Shown in pieces: positions 1 through 9,091 of a stretch of DNA of 49,135 nt. Positions within the stretch are counted from its first letter, which is position 1. Each line of letters starts with the position of its first letter. The notes under the pieces are model-generated. The model was not told the DNA's origin. It searched no databases and was given only the letters and a program-made list of their open reading frames with translations. A program made the translations under genes and the position numbers. Source of the stretch: Bradyrhizobium oropedii (GTDB taxonomy: Bacteria; Pseudomonadota; Alphaproteobacteria; Rhizobiales; Xanthobacteraceae); assembly GCF_020889685.1 (NCBI RefSeq), contig NZ_JACMYO010000048.1, positions 1-49,135 of the forward strand. Direction: 5' to 3'.

Positions 1-281
1 CACGATCGCTGTTCAGCGATTTTCGCCAAATCTAGGGAGTGCTGCCCCTGAACGACCAACTCGTCTTGCCGCCGGCTGTCCCGCCACCGTCTACGATCGT
101 GGATCTAGCTGGCTGGTCTCGTAGCGTCAGGAGCTTTGCATCGGCAACGTCAGTCGAGACGCGGTGCAGCGCAGCAGAATAGTTGTAAAGGAAGAGTTCG
201 ACCGCGATATATCGAGGTTGCTCACATGCGGTCGTAACGCAGCCGAACGTTCCTGCAGTGGAGTGTGAGCAACTTTACTGT
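1..281. other. No gene recognised
   Basis: No open frame with a convincing start, composition or motif was found on either strand. The frames overlapping 127-281 look like shadows of the small gene that follows. Confidence 0.4.
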
Positions 282-518
282 TTAAGTCGAGGGCGCCAGT
301 TCTGCGCGCAAGTTGCGTATCGCCTCGTTCGCCAGATGCAAGGCATTCCGTTCGCCGTTCCTTATCGAGCACTGCAGGGAAGCTCGCAAGCGAGTATGAA
401 GCACTGTCTTGTGATTGTGCGCCAGGAGCGGATCCTTCTCGACAAAGCGCCACGCCTTATCAAATGCGGCTACGAGAACCTCCGGCGTCTGCACTTGCTC
501 GGATGAAATTTGATCCAT
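282..518 (-). CDS. Small hypothetical protein (78 aa)
   Basis: A short acidic, mostly helical protein without signal peptide or membrane segment. The ATG at 518 is chosen over the upstream one at 548 because a GGAG lies 7 nt before it. The stretch TPEVLVAAFDKAWRFVE resembles small conserved proteins of unknown function that are common in Bradyrhizobium islands. That likeness is from memory and no function is known. It stands alone, with decayed DNA on both sides. Confidence 0.45.
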   Translation of the reverse strand: MDQISSEQVQTPEVLVAAFDKAWRFVEKDPLLAHNHKTVLHTRLRASLQCSIRNGERNALHLANEAIRNLRAELAPST

Positions 519-548
519 CTCAAACTCCAATCGATATCCTGAACACAA

Positions 549-920
549 AGAAGTAACTTGTTCAAAGCAGCGAGCGCCTGTGATCTATCCAGCAGGCAAG
601 AGATCGGATCCTCAGGCGCGCTCGCGTGTCGAGCTGATCTCGGCGCTGAAATGGAATTTATATAGATGCTTGTTGAAGCGCGGATGACCGAATGGGGTGG
701 CCCACCTCAATTCCAATGATTTTGAAATCATTTGAAGGCGAGCATGCGTTGCTCTGCCGATTGCCCCCATTTGCCTGCTGTCGGCGGTGGCTCTTCCAAG
801 AAATCGGAAGATCGGTCCGGAGGGGATGTCTCGGGTTCTGTTGAATTTCTGAAGAGGTCGGCGTTGCCCACCTTGAGCCGGTAGGCTCGGGGTGCTGATT
901 CCACAAAGGAGAGCAACGCC
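549..920. other. No gene recognised
   Basis: The frames seen here are shadows of each other. The right end abuts the IS256-type transposase remnant and may include decayed element DNA. Confidence 0.35.
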
Positions 921-1257
921 ATGACGAGAGGCGTAGCGGCCAGCATCCTCGAAGGCCTCGACGAAATCCAGACTGTCGTCCGGTTGAAGCTGCCGAAGGA
1001 GCTTCGTCGATCGCTCGCCTGTACCAACATCGCCGAGAGCGTGATGGGCACCATTCGCCGCGTCACGCGCAACGTCAAACGCTGGCGGGATGCCGATATG
1101 GCCTTACGAATGGGTCGCGGCCGGCATGATCGAGGCCAACAACGGCTTCCGGCGATTGAAGACGCATAAGCAATTGTCGGTTCTGCGTGCGACCCTTCAA
1201 GCTCACCACGATCGCATGACGATCAAGCCCGTTGCCCACGTCACGAGGGCCGCGTAA
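921..1257 (+). pseudogene. IS256-family transposase remnant (C-terminal part)
   Basis: Only the C-terminal quarter of an IS256-type (Mutator-like) transposase remains. One frame encodes LEGLDEIQTVVRLKLP and LACTNIAESVMGTIRRV followed by NVKRWRDADMA. This is the conserved end of the family, where active members read CTNIIEN. Near 1097 the reading switches frame and continues as EWVAAGMIEANNGFRRLK and KQLSVLRATLQAHH to a stop near 1257. The N-terminal DDE region is absent, so the element is dead. Its flanks carry no recognisable terminal repeats. Confidence 0.8.
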
Positions 1258-2084
1258 CATTCATTCCGGCAACGTCGGCCCGACGTAGTTCAACACCGAT
1301 CGGGACATCCCCGGTCCGGACTAATCGACGCTACAGTCGTACCTGAGGAAAGTCGTTCACCACATTCGCAACCTCGAGCTAAGAAGCGGTCGAACCCAAG
1401 TACTGTCCGTTTTGTACGATGTCATATTCTAAGTGCGTGACGCAATCAGGACAGTGTTTGTTTGCTTTCTGACATATGTCGGCGGCGTGACCGTCGTCCC
1501 GTTGTTCGACCCGTGCGCATGACCCCGTGGTGTGACGTTTGCTTCTAGTGGGATGCAGTAGAGAAGCGGTGACGAGGTGCAAGGCAATTGTGATGATCTG
1601 GTTCGTGTCGTCCTGCAAGAAGCCATGGAGTGTAGTTCGTGGGGTAAGGGTCAATGCCGCCGGAACACGAGCGCCGAACCATTGAGCCCAACGTCAAACA
1701 CTAGACCGGACGACGAGAAGGCCTTGCCTGTACTTCGGCACATGCGTTGCGTTCATTCGCCATCGCCCGTGCGGTTGGCTGCGGCATATAAAATATTACA
1801 GCTATGAAGTACCTGATACGGGAAAAGCCTAGCTGAGATCGAGGTGCAATCGTGTCCTCGCCCATGCAAGATCGCCTAGTGCGACAGCATCCGTTCGAAT
1901 CCGACGTATTGACGGCCGCAGACGGACAAGGTCGGGTGGGGGCGACGCGCTCCGCGAGACGATAAGCAAATCCAATCTGAGGCTTGTTGCGGTGCTGGGT
2001 ATGTTAAACCGCAGCACGCCATTGCCCCAGCTATGAATGGGTTCTGAGCGCGCCGTCAACCGACGGATAACTCGAAATAGAATC
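1258..2084. other. No gene recognised
   Basis: About 0.8 kb without a supportable gene. The minus-strand frame at 1379-1654 ends with a CPDC motif but resembles nothing I recognise and has no ribosome binding site. I treat it as chance. Confidence 0.35.
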
Positions 2085-2459
2085 TTACTCCGCTGCACGC
2101 GACAGAATTAGCGTGGCGATCTTCATCTGGTTGGCAGGAGTGCGCAGAGCCTCAGGTAGGGCCGCCACTGCTTGATCGAAAAGGCGTCCTAAAACCTGAA
2201 GGTCTTCTGGATGATAGACACCGCGGTCTTGGGACATTCGCACTGTTTTCCCGTCGCCAGTGCGGCCACTGGTCCTCGCATCTCCGCGCTGACTGAGCGC
2301 TAGCTCCGCATTTATCATTTCGTTTGTGAGTGCATTAAGCAGTCGGATCGCTTCGAGCTCGTTGCCTTTTTCGCTGACGAGGGCGGCAACGATGTCCAGC
2401 TGCAGGTCGATGCGGTGGGTCAGGTCCTGTATATGTGAATTGCAAGGGTCAAGTTTCAC
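2085..2459 (-). CDS. Small hypothetical protein with a LFDxAxxALP C-terminal domain
   Basis: Unknown cytoplasmic protein of 124 aa. The GTG at 2459 is chosen because GGAG lies 6 nt upstream; the longer frame reading through to 2756 has low-complexity, unconserved sequence before this point. The N-terminal half (IQDLTHRIDLQLDIVAALV onward) is predicted helical. The last 45 residues (YHPEDLQVLGRLFDQAVAAL, then RTPANQMKIATLIL) align almost without gaps to the C-terminus of the protein at 8282-8563, so the two belong to one unnamed family. A NifA-type upstream element lies about 350 bp upstream at 2806-2821. Confidence 0.55.
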   Translation of the reverse strand: MKLDPCNSHIQDLTHRIDLQLDIVAALVSEKGNELEAIRLLNALTNEMINAELALSQRGDARTSGRTGDGKTVRMSQDRGVYHPEDLQVLGRLFDQAVAALPEALRTPANQMKIATLILSRAAE

Positions 2460-2683
2460 GGGTTTCTCCAGAGTAATCAAAAGCAGGGTAGGCTGAGTAA
2501 AGAGGTGCCTCGTTTGTTCCGTTCGAGGGGCTGCAGGCGCGTGGCTAGAACAAATTGCGGCTGCAGAAAGCTGTGCAAGCGTACGGTCAGTCGAGAGCGG
2601 CGCATAGAATGAGATGACCACGGTGCAAGCTTGCAGGCAGCAGATGAGGACGGCCGGCGCCGAGCAGCACTGAGCGCGCAAGC

Positions 2684-2697
2684 GCAGTGAAAATCCC
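2684..2697 (-). promoter_or_regulatory. Weak candidate -24/-12 promoter
   Basis: Leftward GG-N10-GC (GGGATTTTCACTGC) lies about 115 bp from the NifA-type element at 2806-2821 and upstream of the small gene ending at 2085. The spacing is right, but the flanking bases match the TGGCAC/TTGC consensus poorly. Confidence 0.25.
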
Positions 2698-2805
2698 CGG
2701 CTGCGATGACATAGGGGAGCGCGCGGTGATACGGCGCAGCCGGTCTGGTCACGCAAGTCGACAGCAGTACCTCGTGGCCGGAGAAAATGTGTCTTGCAAT
2801 GGAGT

Positions 2806-2821
2806 TGTCAGATAGCTGACA
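2806..2821. promoter_or_regulatory. NifA upstream activator sequence (TGT-N10-ACA)
   Basis: TGTCAGATAGCTGACA is a palindrome with 6-bp arms that fits the NifA binding consensus TGT-N10-ACA exactly. The nearest downstream gene on the minus strand is the small ORF at 2085-2459. No strong -24/-12 promoter is seen, so its function is uncertain. Confidence 0.5.
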
Positions 2822-3573
2822 GCCTTGTATCGCCTGCAGGCCGTCACAGCCCCAGCTTGATGGCGCGGGCAGGCTGTTCAGGGCGACAAGTCCGGTTTGC
2901 CTTGGCTTTGCGCGCAGTTTACCTGTCCGAATTCTAGCCGGCGCACGCATGGATCCCATCCTATAAGAGTACGTGAGAGCCAATCTCCTGGGACGCCTTT
3001 AGCAGGATGACAAATAGGTCGGCGACCAAGCGGTAGATTGCGCGTGAGGCGTTGAGATTCTGCATCCAATTATAGGCGGCACGTGCTGCGATTTGCAGGA
3101 TGGAGGAGTGTCATTTGGGATGCGGATACGGGGGGCTCGAGTTGCCCTGCAACGATGCTCAAAGCAAAAAGGGTTCATTGTCACACGTGGTTCGCGGAGT
3201 GTGCTTTCCGGAAATCGGCGACTGACTATGGGATATTTGGTTGAAGCCGGTAAAATCGAAAGTTTTGATGGGACGCATCCAACTCGCGGATAGGGCGTGC
3301 GACCGTGGACGACCCGTTCTCGGTGACGCACGATGCCAACCGCAAGTGAATAGAGCTCGCGCGTCATGCCGCCGGTCTCCAAATCAGTTCACATCACCGC
3401 CGACGACATCGGCCAAGAGGCCGCCATGATGGTGATCCAATCCTCATCGGTCTGTGGTCCTCCCGCTGAATAAGGCAGGAGGCCCTGAATACGCACGTTC
3501 GGCCGGACGACCGATCATAGATGGAGGTCGTGATGCGCAGCTCCTCTGAGGCGCTAACATCGGATATTCACTA
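2822..3573. other. No gene recognised
   Basis: About 0.75 kb where the open frames are short, overlapping on both strands and without ribosome binding sites or known motifs. It probably contains decayed sequence. Confidence 0.35.
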
Positions 3574-4602
3574 TCAGCCAAAGCTAGCGATGATTTCGGA
3601 TCTGATTGCAGTTGCGGTGTATAGAGAAGCTTCCAGCGGAAGGTTCCCGAATGCAAGCTGGCAAAGTAGATAGTTGGCACCTGCTTCCTCCATCTGGTTA
3701 AGAAGGAGCCGTCGGACGGAAGCTGGCGTTCCGACGACGCATAATTCGCTCTCGAGCGCTGCATCGAAGGTCAGCGGCAGGGTAGGTGGTGTCGGAATGG
3801 CGTTCAGCTCGTAAACGAATCTAAAGCTTTCGAGCCATCGCTGATAAGCGGTTTCCGCTGCTACATGGGCGTCTCGGTCAGACTGCGCAATCACGATCAT
3901 GCGGAGCAAACCAAGAAACGGCTCCCGATCGTCCGCGGTTGTAATGCGCGCTCGATGGGCGCGGAACGCATTCATAATGTTTCGGACAGCAGAGGAGCGG
4001 CCTAGGCAGGCCAGATTTGCGCCATTTGCAGCGGCCCACTCCGCCGACTCGGCCCGATTGCTCGTGATCCAGGTGGGGGGATATGGATGCTGATGAGGCC
4101 TCATGGTCAAAGGTATCTCGCTCAGCTCAAAGAATCGGCCGTGGTAGGATAGCATATGCCCCTTTAGCGCGGCATTTAGGATTTCGCTGGCCTCCTCATA
4201 ACGCTCTGGCGCCGCGTCCGCGCTGATGCCGAAATAGCCCCATTCGGTCGGCAGCGAACCGCGTCCGATACCGAGCTCGAGCCTGCCGCCGCTCAATTGG
4301 TCAAGCATGCAGATCTCTTCGAATGCGCGCAAAGGATGATAGAGGTTGAGCAACAGGACTAGCGGACCAACGCGCAGTCTCCGGGTGCGCTGCGCGACGC
4401 TTGATAAAAACAGGTTCGGCGACGGTCCTCTACCATGTGGTGTGCAATGGTGCTCGGCCAGGTGATACGCGTAAAAGCCCAGAGAATCGCACACCTCCGC
4501 CAGCTTGAGACGATCTTCGTATTGTCGTGCGACATCGCGGCCGTCGTCGTCCAAATGGTCGAAAATGCCGCACGTTAGTCTTGAAGGAAGGCCACTTTTC
4601 AC
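3574..4602 (-). CDS. Luciferase-like flavin-dependent monooxygenase (LLM class)
   Basis: An intact 342-aa protein of the bacterial luciferase superfamily: TIM-barrel enzymes that use reduced FMN or F420. Family marks are the N-terminal strand (CGIFDHLDD), the YAYHLAEHH segment near residue 48, RLRVGPLVLLLNLYHPLR, and LDQLSGGRLELGIGRG before residue 120, which is typical of the flavin phosphate region. The length is usual for the family. Members oxidise diverse small molecules using flavin supplied by a separate reductase, and the substrate here cannot be read. No partner gene adjoins it; a flavin reductase lies 34 kb away at 38341-38868. Confidence 0.85.
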   Translation of the reverse strand: MKSGLPSRLTCGIFDHLDDDGRDVARQYEDRLKLAEVCDSLGFYAYHLAEHHCTPHGRGPSPNLFLSSVAQRTRRLRVGPLVLLLNLYHPLRAFEEICMLDQLSGGRLELGIGRGSLPTEWGYFGISADAAPERYEEASEILNAALKGHMLSYHGRFFELSEIPLTMRPHQHPYPPTWITSNRAESAEWAAANGANLACLGRSSAVRNIMNAFRAHRARITTADDREPFLGLLRMIVIAQSDRDAHVAAETAYQRWLESFRFVYELNAIPTPPTLPLTFDAALESELCVVGTPASVRRLLLNQMEEAGANYLLCQLAFGNLPLEASLYTATAIRSEIIASFG

Positions 4603-4768
4603 TTGATCATCTCCGCTTGTGGAACTGGAGTCCTGGTTGTCAATGCCGCCGTGCTCAAAGGCGGCTGGCTCGCTGTTTGACCGCTTTTGATCTTCTCGTC
4701 AGGGTGCGGTGCCCTGAGCTGCACGATGTGATTGGGTCATGAGGATCTACGGATGGAGGTCCCGACCA

Positions 4769-5029
4769 CTACTTTGGCAGGAGTTCGCGAAGCGCCGCCA
4801 CACCGAGCATGTGCTCGACCAGAAGCATCTTTAGCTTCGCGTTCTCCTCTTCCAGGGCCTTCAATTGCTTGGCCGCAGAAATGTCCATGCCGTCAAATGT
4901 GGCTTTCCAATTGTAGATCGCTGCTTCGGATGTCCTGTGCCTGCGAGCTAGGTCGGCTGCTTTCGCGCCAGCCTCGTGCTCCTTCAATATCGCGATAATT
5001 TGCTCCTCCGTGAATCTTGATCGCCTCAT
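4769..5029 (-). mobile_element. IS3-family orfA transposase subunit (IS remnant)
   Basis: An 86-aa OrfA with the helix-turn-helix of IS3-family (IS407/IS51-like) elements: RSRFTEEQIIAILKEHEAG, ADLARRHRTSEAAIYNWKA, then the leucine-zipper segment LKALEEENAKLKMLL. The C-terminus (VAALRELLPK) looks like the usual end of OrfA. The catalytic OrfB that should follow leftward is missing: the next gene in that direction is the monooxygenase. The element therefore cannot transpose by itself. Confidence 0.85.
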
Positions 5030-5780
5030 CTGTCCGCCCTTCTTGGGGCTGGACTTGCACTCCAGCTGGAGGAAATGCCCAATGAGAGGTCATCTGCCGC
5101 GCGCCGGCGCGAACGCTGGGTCGGAAGGTGGTCCAGAAGGATCGAGCTCAGCGAAGTCTGCTGCAACTTCCGGCCTTTCAAGCCTGACAGGCCGAAGGTT
5201 GTCCTAGAAGGCAAAACTGCGCGCAAAGATGCGGACGCCGATGGCATGGCTCACCACATTGACGTTGAAAATGTTCTGGATCGTGCGAATCGCCCCGATT
5301 TGCACGTCGCTGCGGCCGGCTTGGTGGCGGCTCCGCCCAAGGCAGAGGCGTCCCCTGTACATCGGCGTTGCTGTGTGATCGCAGCAACAAACCTCCCATT
5401 AAGTCGGCGGGCAGCGGGTTCTCATTGATGACAAGGTTGACGCAAGCCGCGTGGAGAGCGGTTCGGCTGGAGCGCCGATTGGTCGTTTTGTCGTGTGCAG
5501 TTCGCGGTGTTTTGCACGGTGCGGGACCGACCATAAGTTGCAGCACGCAACTGCATTTATCAGCATGCGTTCTTGATGGGGTAGATTGTCGCTGTAAATT
5601 GAGTTTCATGGCTACGTTGTGGGAAAGAACCGCCAGCACTTCGGTGACATCGCCGAGCCCGCTGCAGACTGCATGGCGAGCTTACTTGAGGAAGAGCCGG
5701 TGAACCAAAGCGGGCAACCATCGAGCTGATCAAATCAGGCTTGGCAAGGTCGAGTAGCAACACTGAGGGTGGCACGGGTA
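5030..5780. other. No gene recognised
   Basis: About 0.75 kb between the IS3 remnant and the small membrane ORF. The frames on both strands overlap and change frequently. This is compatible with decayed mobile DNA but nothing specific can be named. Confidence 0.3.
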
Positions 5781-6005
5781 CTATTTATCTATCATCGGAC
5801 GTAACTCATTACCGAGCGGATCGACATCAGACAGCTCTGCGAGCGCTACAGCGAACACAAAAAAGGCTCCGAAAGCCGTGAGTATTAGAGTGCACGCGAG
5901 TATCGCTGCACCAAGATCGTGAGGGTGTCTCATCATCTGTGTCACCGGTTGAATTGCGGCAAGCGACGCGTCGCCCCGATCAGTTCTCCTCGACGGCTTC
6001 GACAT
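5781..6005 (-). CDS. Small membrane protein (up to 74 aa)
   Basis: One clear hydrophobic helix (LGAAILACTLILTAFGAFFVF) sits mid-protein with a polar C-terminus. The start is uncertain: the ATG at 6005 overlaps the binding-protein gene by 26 nt, which suggests translational coupling, whereas the ATG at 5936 would begin just before the helix. If real it is co-transcribed with the upstream binding-protein gene. No homologue is recognised. Confidence 0.45.
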   Translation of the reverse strand: MSKPSRRTDRGDASLAAIQPVTQMMRHPHDLGAAILACTLILTAFGAFFVFAVALAELSDVDPLGNELRPMIDK

Positions 6006-7092
6006 GCCTGTCGCGCCAGCGGTAAACGAGAAAACCAGGAGCCGCGTTGTCTCCCTTGGAATCGAACAAGACCGGGCCGATCACTGCATCGATCGGCCGC
6101 GAACGAAGTGCGTCGGCGACTCGCGGAGCGTCGAAAGAGCCGGCCCGCTTCACCGCCTCTGCCCATGCTTGGACGGCTGCATAGGCGTAAAGCATGTAGC
6201 CTTCGGCGGACACGTTGGCGGCGTTGAGTCTGCCCGCAATGCCGGCCGTGTTGGCATTCTTGGCGGGGTCGGGCATGAAGGCGAACAACGTGCCATTTCC
6301 GGCACTGCTGGTAATGGCCCAAAATTCAGAGGTCATGAGCGGATCGTTCGCCATGATGATGAGGCCGGCACCTGCCACTTGTGTCTGGCGTACGATCAGT
6401 CCAATTTCAGTATGATATCCGCCGATATAGGCGACCCGCACCGCCTCCTTCTTCATCCTTGAGACCAGCGCCGCATAGTCCTTTTCGCCGGCCACATAGC
6501 TTTGTCGAATGACGTTCTCACCGGATCTCTGAAGCTGTCCTGCAACCACATCAGCAATGCCCTTACCCGCCGTGCTCTTGTCATCAAGCACTGCGATCGC
6601 CTCGTTATGGTGGTTTCCGTGAATGTACTCAGCTGCAACGAGACCCTGTTGGTCGTCGCGGCCGCAGATCCGAAACACCGTCTCAAGGCCTCGTTCTGTC
6701 AGCTGAGGGGTTGTCGAACCAGGTGATATTTGAATGATGCCGGCTTCGTCGTAGACGTCGGAGGCCGGGATGGACGAAGAAGAACAAAAATTGCCAACGA
6801 CCAGCCGCACGCGCTCTGTTGTGAGCTTATTCGCAACTGCGACGGCGTGCTTGGGATCGTAGGCGTCGTCAACGACAGTCAATATCAGCTTTGTATCGGG
6901 AAGTAGGCCCGACGCGTTCAAGGTCTCGACGGCGGTAGCCGCTCCATCGCGCATTTGCGCGACAAACGGAGCGCTGCTTCCGCTCAAGGGACCGGCCAGG
7001 GCAATATTGACGTCGGAGGCGCGCGCAGTCGAGGCGAGGGCGCAGAAGAGCAGTGCTGCACTTGCAGCTAAAGCGTAACGCCTATCCAACAT
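5980..7092 (-). CDS. Periplasmic ABC-transporter binding protein, branched-chain amino acid type
   Basis: A 370-aa protein with a Sec signal peptide (MLDRRYALAASAALLFCALA... cleaved near ARA-SD at about residue 25), followed by the LivJ/LivK-type periplasmic binding fold (Peripla_BP_6). DVNIALAGPLSGSSAPF is the typical first strand, VRLVVGNFCSSSSIPAS the ligand-loop region and VFRICGRDDQQG the hinge side. It is a stand-alone receptor: no permease or ATPase genes adjoin it, so it must share a transporter encoded elsewhere or act as a sensor. GGAG precedes the ATG. A MerR-type promoter box lies 133 bp upstream (7225-7255), the same design as at nolA, which suggests control by NolA. Confidence 0.85.
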   Translation of the reverse strand: MLDRRYALAASAALLFCALASTARASDVNIALAGPLSGSSAPFVAQMRDGAATAVETLNASGLLPDTKLILTVVDDAYDPKHAVAVANKLTTERVRLVVGNFCSSSSIPASDVYDEAGIIQISPGSTTPQLTERGLETVFRICGRDDQQGLVAAEYIHGNHHNEAIAVLDDKSTAGKGIADVVAGQLQRSGENVIRQSYVAGEKDYAALVSRMKKEAVRVAYIGGYHTEIGLIVRQTQVAGAGLIIMANDPLMTSEFWAITSSAGNGTLFAFMPDPAKNANTAGIAGRLNAANVSAEGYMLYAYAAVQAWAEAVKRAGSFDAPRVADALRSRPIDAVIGPVLFDSKGDNAAPGFLVYRWRDRHVEAVEEN

Positions 7093-7224
7093 TGTAGAGC
7101 TCCAATGCTCACCTGAAGTGAACCGCTAGAGGCCGCGGCCCGACTTACTTCCCGATATCGATGCGGTTGTTGCTGCCAAGCGAAGCTCATGCGCGTCAGC
7201 TCGGCCGCACCGCTGCCACGGTAG

Positions 7225-7255
7225 AGCCTACAATTTGACGTTACGTGCGGTTCAA
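7225..7255 (-). promoter_or_regulatory. MerR-type promoter/operator box 1
   Basis: Read leftward: -35 TTGAAC, a 19-bp spacer containing ACGTAACGT, -10 TAGGCT. It directs transcription toward the binding-protein gene starting at 7092. The layout is shared with five other sites in this window, including nolA's own promoter. Confidence 0.65.
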
Positions 7256-7445
7256 GCCCCTTTTTGAGGAAACATCTGACCATGGCGTCGACGGGAGGAT
7301 CGACGAGGCCAGGCGGAAAGATCGGTCCGGTTGAGCCGCACACTCAGCCGCCGCGCATCAGAGCCAGTGTCCCGAGGCGTTATCGGTTCTCCTCTAGATG
7401 ACCAAGACCGACGGACAATCCTGCGCGCGTCCCTGCTTCAGGCCA

Positions 7446-8159
7446 TCAGTACGGCTGATCCTCCAACCCGGCAAGGGCGAGATCGAGATACTGCATGAGA
7501 CTGGGATCCCAACCAGCCAGACTGCGGGGGGCACTTAAGCGCGCAAGGACCTTCAGGATCGTCGAAACGCGCGAATCAGCTCCGGCGATTTCGCTGATCA
7601 GCATCCGCGCCGCAACCGCGACAGCCTTTGCTCGCTCACCGCAGGGGTGTTCGCCTCTATCCATACAATCGCGCAGTTCGTCGCGGATCCGCCGCCACCG
7701 CTCCTCGCGCTCTGCAGCCAACTTGCATGTGCATCGGGACGTCCGACGGCGCGTCTCGACCCGAGACATGGCATCCAAGGTGGCGGGCAGCTCATCTACA
7801 CTTACCTGGCTTTCACGATCTGTCGTCATGTCGCGTAAGCGATCTCGCAACAGGGTTGTTCGAGCGACTTGAAGTTCTATCCGCTCCAAATGTTTGCGCA
7901 GTAGGTCAATCAGTGAAGTCTTGCCCTCCATCGCTTTGCCGATCTCTAAAAGGGAAAAGCCAAGCTCACGTAGCGCTCGAATCTGATGAACCCGTTGAAC
8001 GCTTTCACGATCGTACATCCGGTGACCGCCGTCTGTACGTTCTGACGCGGCTAAGAGCCCCGTGTGTTCATAATGATGCAGCGCGCGCACCGTTACTCCG
8101 GTCGCCTCTGCAAGTTCGCCAATGCGCCATCGACGCCTTCGTGGTGTAGCTCTGCTCAT
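7446..8159 (-). CDS. nolA: NolA, MerR-family symbiosis regulator
   Basis: A transcriptional regulator that in B. japonicum determines genotype-specific nodulation and represses nod genes at high cell density. The protein opens with basic residues (TPRRRRWRIGELAEAT) and a MerR winged helix (GVTVRALHHYEHTGLL, then GGHRMYDRESVQRVHQIRALRELG, residues about 11-80). A coiled coil follows (LRKHLERIELQVARTTLLRDRL), then the long effector domain ending LMQYLDLALAGLEDQPY. It appears full length (about 237 aa), though residues near 139-150 (VETRRRTSRCTCK) look locally scrambled. The ATG at 8159 is preferred over 8174 because the latter lies inside the -10 box. The B. japonicum gene yields three proteins from alternative starts, so internal ATGs may also matter. 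Confidence 0.92.
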   Translation of the reverse strand: MSRATPRRRRWRIGELAEATGVTVRALHHYEHTGLLAASERTDGGHRMYDRESVQRVHQIRALRELGFSLLEIGKAMEGKTSLIDLLRKHLERIELQVARTTLLRDRLRDMTTDRESQVSVDELPATLDAMSRVETRRRTSRCTCKLAAEREERWRRIRDELRDCMDRGEHPCGERAKAVAVAARMLISEIAGADSRVSTILKVLARLSAPRSLAGWDPSLMQYLDLALAGLEDQPY

Positions 8160-8174
8160 GTTGTTCAATTTCAA

Positions 8175-8205
8175 AGCCTACAACCTGACGTCACGTATGA
8201 TTCAA
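8175..8205 (-). promoter_or_regulatory. MerR-type promoter/operator box 2 (nolA promoter)
   Basis: Leftward -35 TTGAAT, 19-bp spacer with ACGTGACGT, -10 TAGGCT. The expected transcript start (about 8168) is only about 9 nt before the NolA ATG at 8159, so the message would be nearly leaderless. The 19-bp spacer and central dyad are hallmarks of MerR-controlled promoters, which fits autoregulation by NolA. Confidence 0.7.
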
Positions 8206-8281
8206 GCTATTTCAAAGCTCTAGCCGGATCGTCTTCCATTCCAGCGTAAGAGATGGTGACTATCCTTAGAATGGCTGGCGA

Positions 8282-8563
8282 TCAACCCTGTGGGGAGATG
8301 GTGGTCAACAAGTTCATCAGGCTTGCCAGCCCGGACGCGCCGATCTCTGTACGTTCCAAGATGAGTTTGGCGACCGCCGTTCGATTTTCAGGCGTTCGCA
8401 TCGATGGCGGTAACGCTGTGATTGCACCATCAAAGAGGTTTCCCAAGATCGAGAGTTCTTCCGGATCGAACACGCCGCTGTACTGTTTCAACGTTCGGCT
8501 CCTTGTTTGCCATTGCGTCAAGGCGGCGCACGTCGTCAAGACGTTTGGCCGCCGTAGGGCCAA
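8282..8563 (-). pseudogene. Small hypothetical protein, LFDxAxxALP family, probably frameshifted
   Basis: The C-terminal 60 residues (GVFDPEELSILGNLFDGA, ALPPSMRTPENRTAVAKLIL) are closely related to the C-terminus of the 124-aa protein at 2085-2459. The upstream part appears in a different frame (8430-8600: RLDDVRRLDAMANKEPNVE), and joining the two at about 8490 gives a smooth protein. This suggests a single-base indel near 8485-8495. The function is unknown. It lies just upstream of nolA on the same strand, but nolA has its own promoter. Confidence 0.5.
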
Positions 8564-8599
8564 AAGAAGTCAGACCGGCGGCGCAGAGCGATGAAGACG

Positions 8600-8896
8600 C
8601 GGATCGCTTTAAGGTGATGCGACAAGGCAACACAGTTGCGCGGTGTTTTGCAAATTTCACGAGCGATTCCGGTCATCTGCGTAATCTATCGGCGTGCCGG
8701 CTGTGCGTCATGTCGCGCCCGGCGAAGCGCATCGGCTGCGCGCATTAGGAGCACCTACTGGTTTTGAGAGTGGACGGCTAGCAGCTTCGAGCTCATCTTA
8801 GTTATGAGGCTGCTACGCAAGGCAGCCTCGGAACGTGAGGGCGTGGCTTGAGCGAGGCGTTGAGCATGTGGTGCTTCGTCTCTGATGCGCGGCCAT
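8600..8896. other. No gene recognised; hairpin at 8806-8829
   Basis: An 8-bp inverted repeat (GAGGCTGC, 8-nt loop, GCAGCCTC) lies at 8806-8829 without a T-run on either strand. Otherwise nothing is recognised. Confidence 0.3.
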
Positions 8897-8922
8897 CAAA
8901 AAAACAGGCGGCTTGAGCCGCC
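8897..8922 (-). terminator. Rho-independent terminator, leftward
   Basis: Read leftward, the stem GGCGGC / loop TCAA / GCCGCC is followed by a run of seven T within TGTTTTTTT. It sits 170 bp beyond the end of the nodD2 pseudogene and was probably its terminator. Confidence 0.75.
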
Positions 8923-9091
8923 GCCCGCACGTCGGGGATATCAATGTGCGAGTCTCGCGACAGCCTCATGATGGCCGCCGGGCAGTGAAACTGCGGGACG
9001 CTCATGAGCAAAGAATGAGTTTCAGGGGAAGTGGAATTGCGGCTGTCGAGACATGTAGCCGGATGCAAGCTTCGCCCATTTTGCAAGAGTC

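Noticed and set aside
1379..1654. Minus-strand ORF with a CPDC motif
   Set aside because: No ribosome binding site, no known domain; two overlapping frames are equally open.
1885..1905. tRNA-like TTCGAATCC arm
   Set aside because: No acceptor stem, anticodon arm or D-arm can be folded around it.
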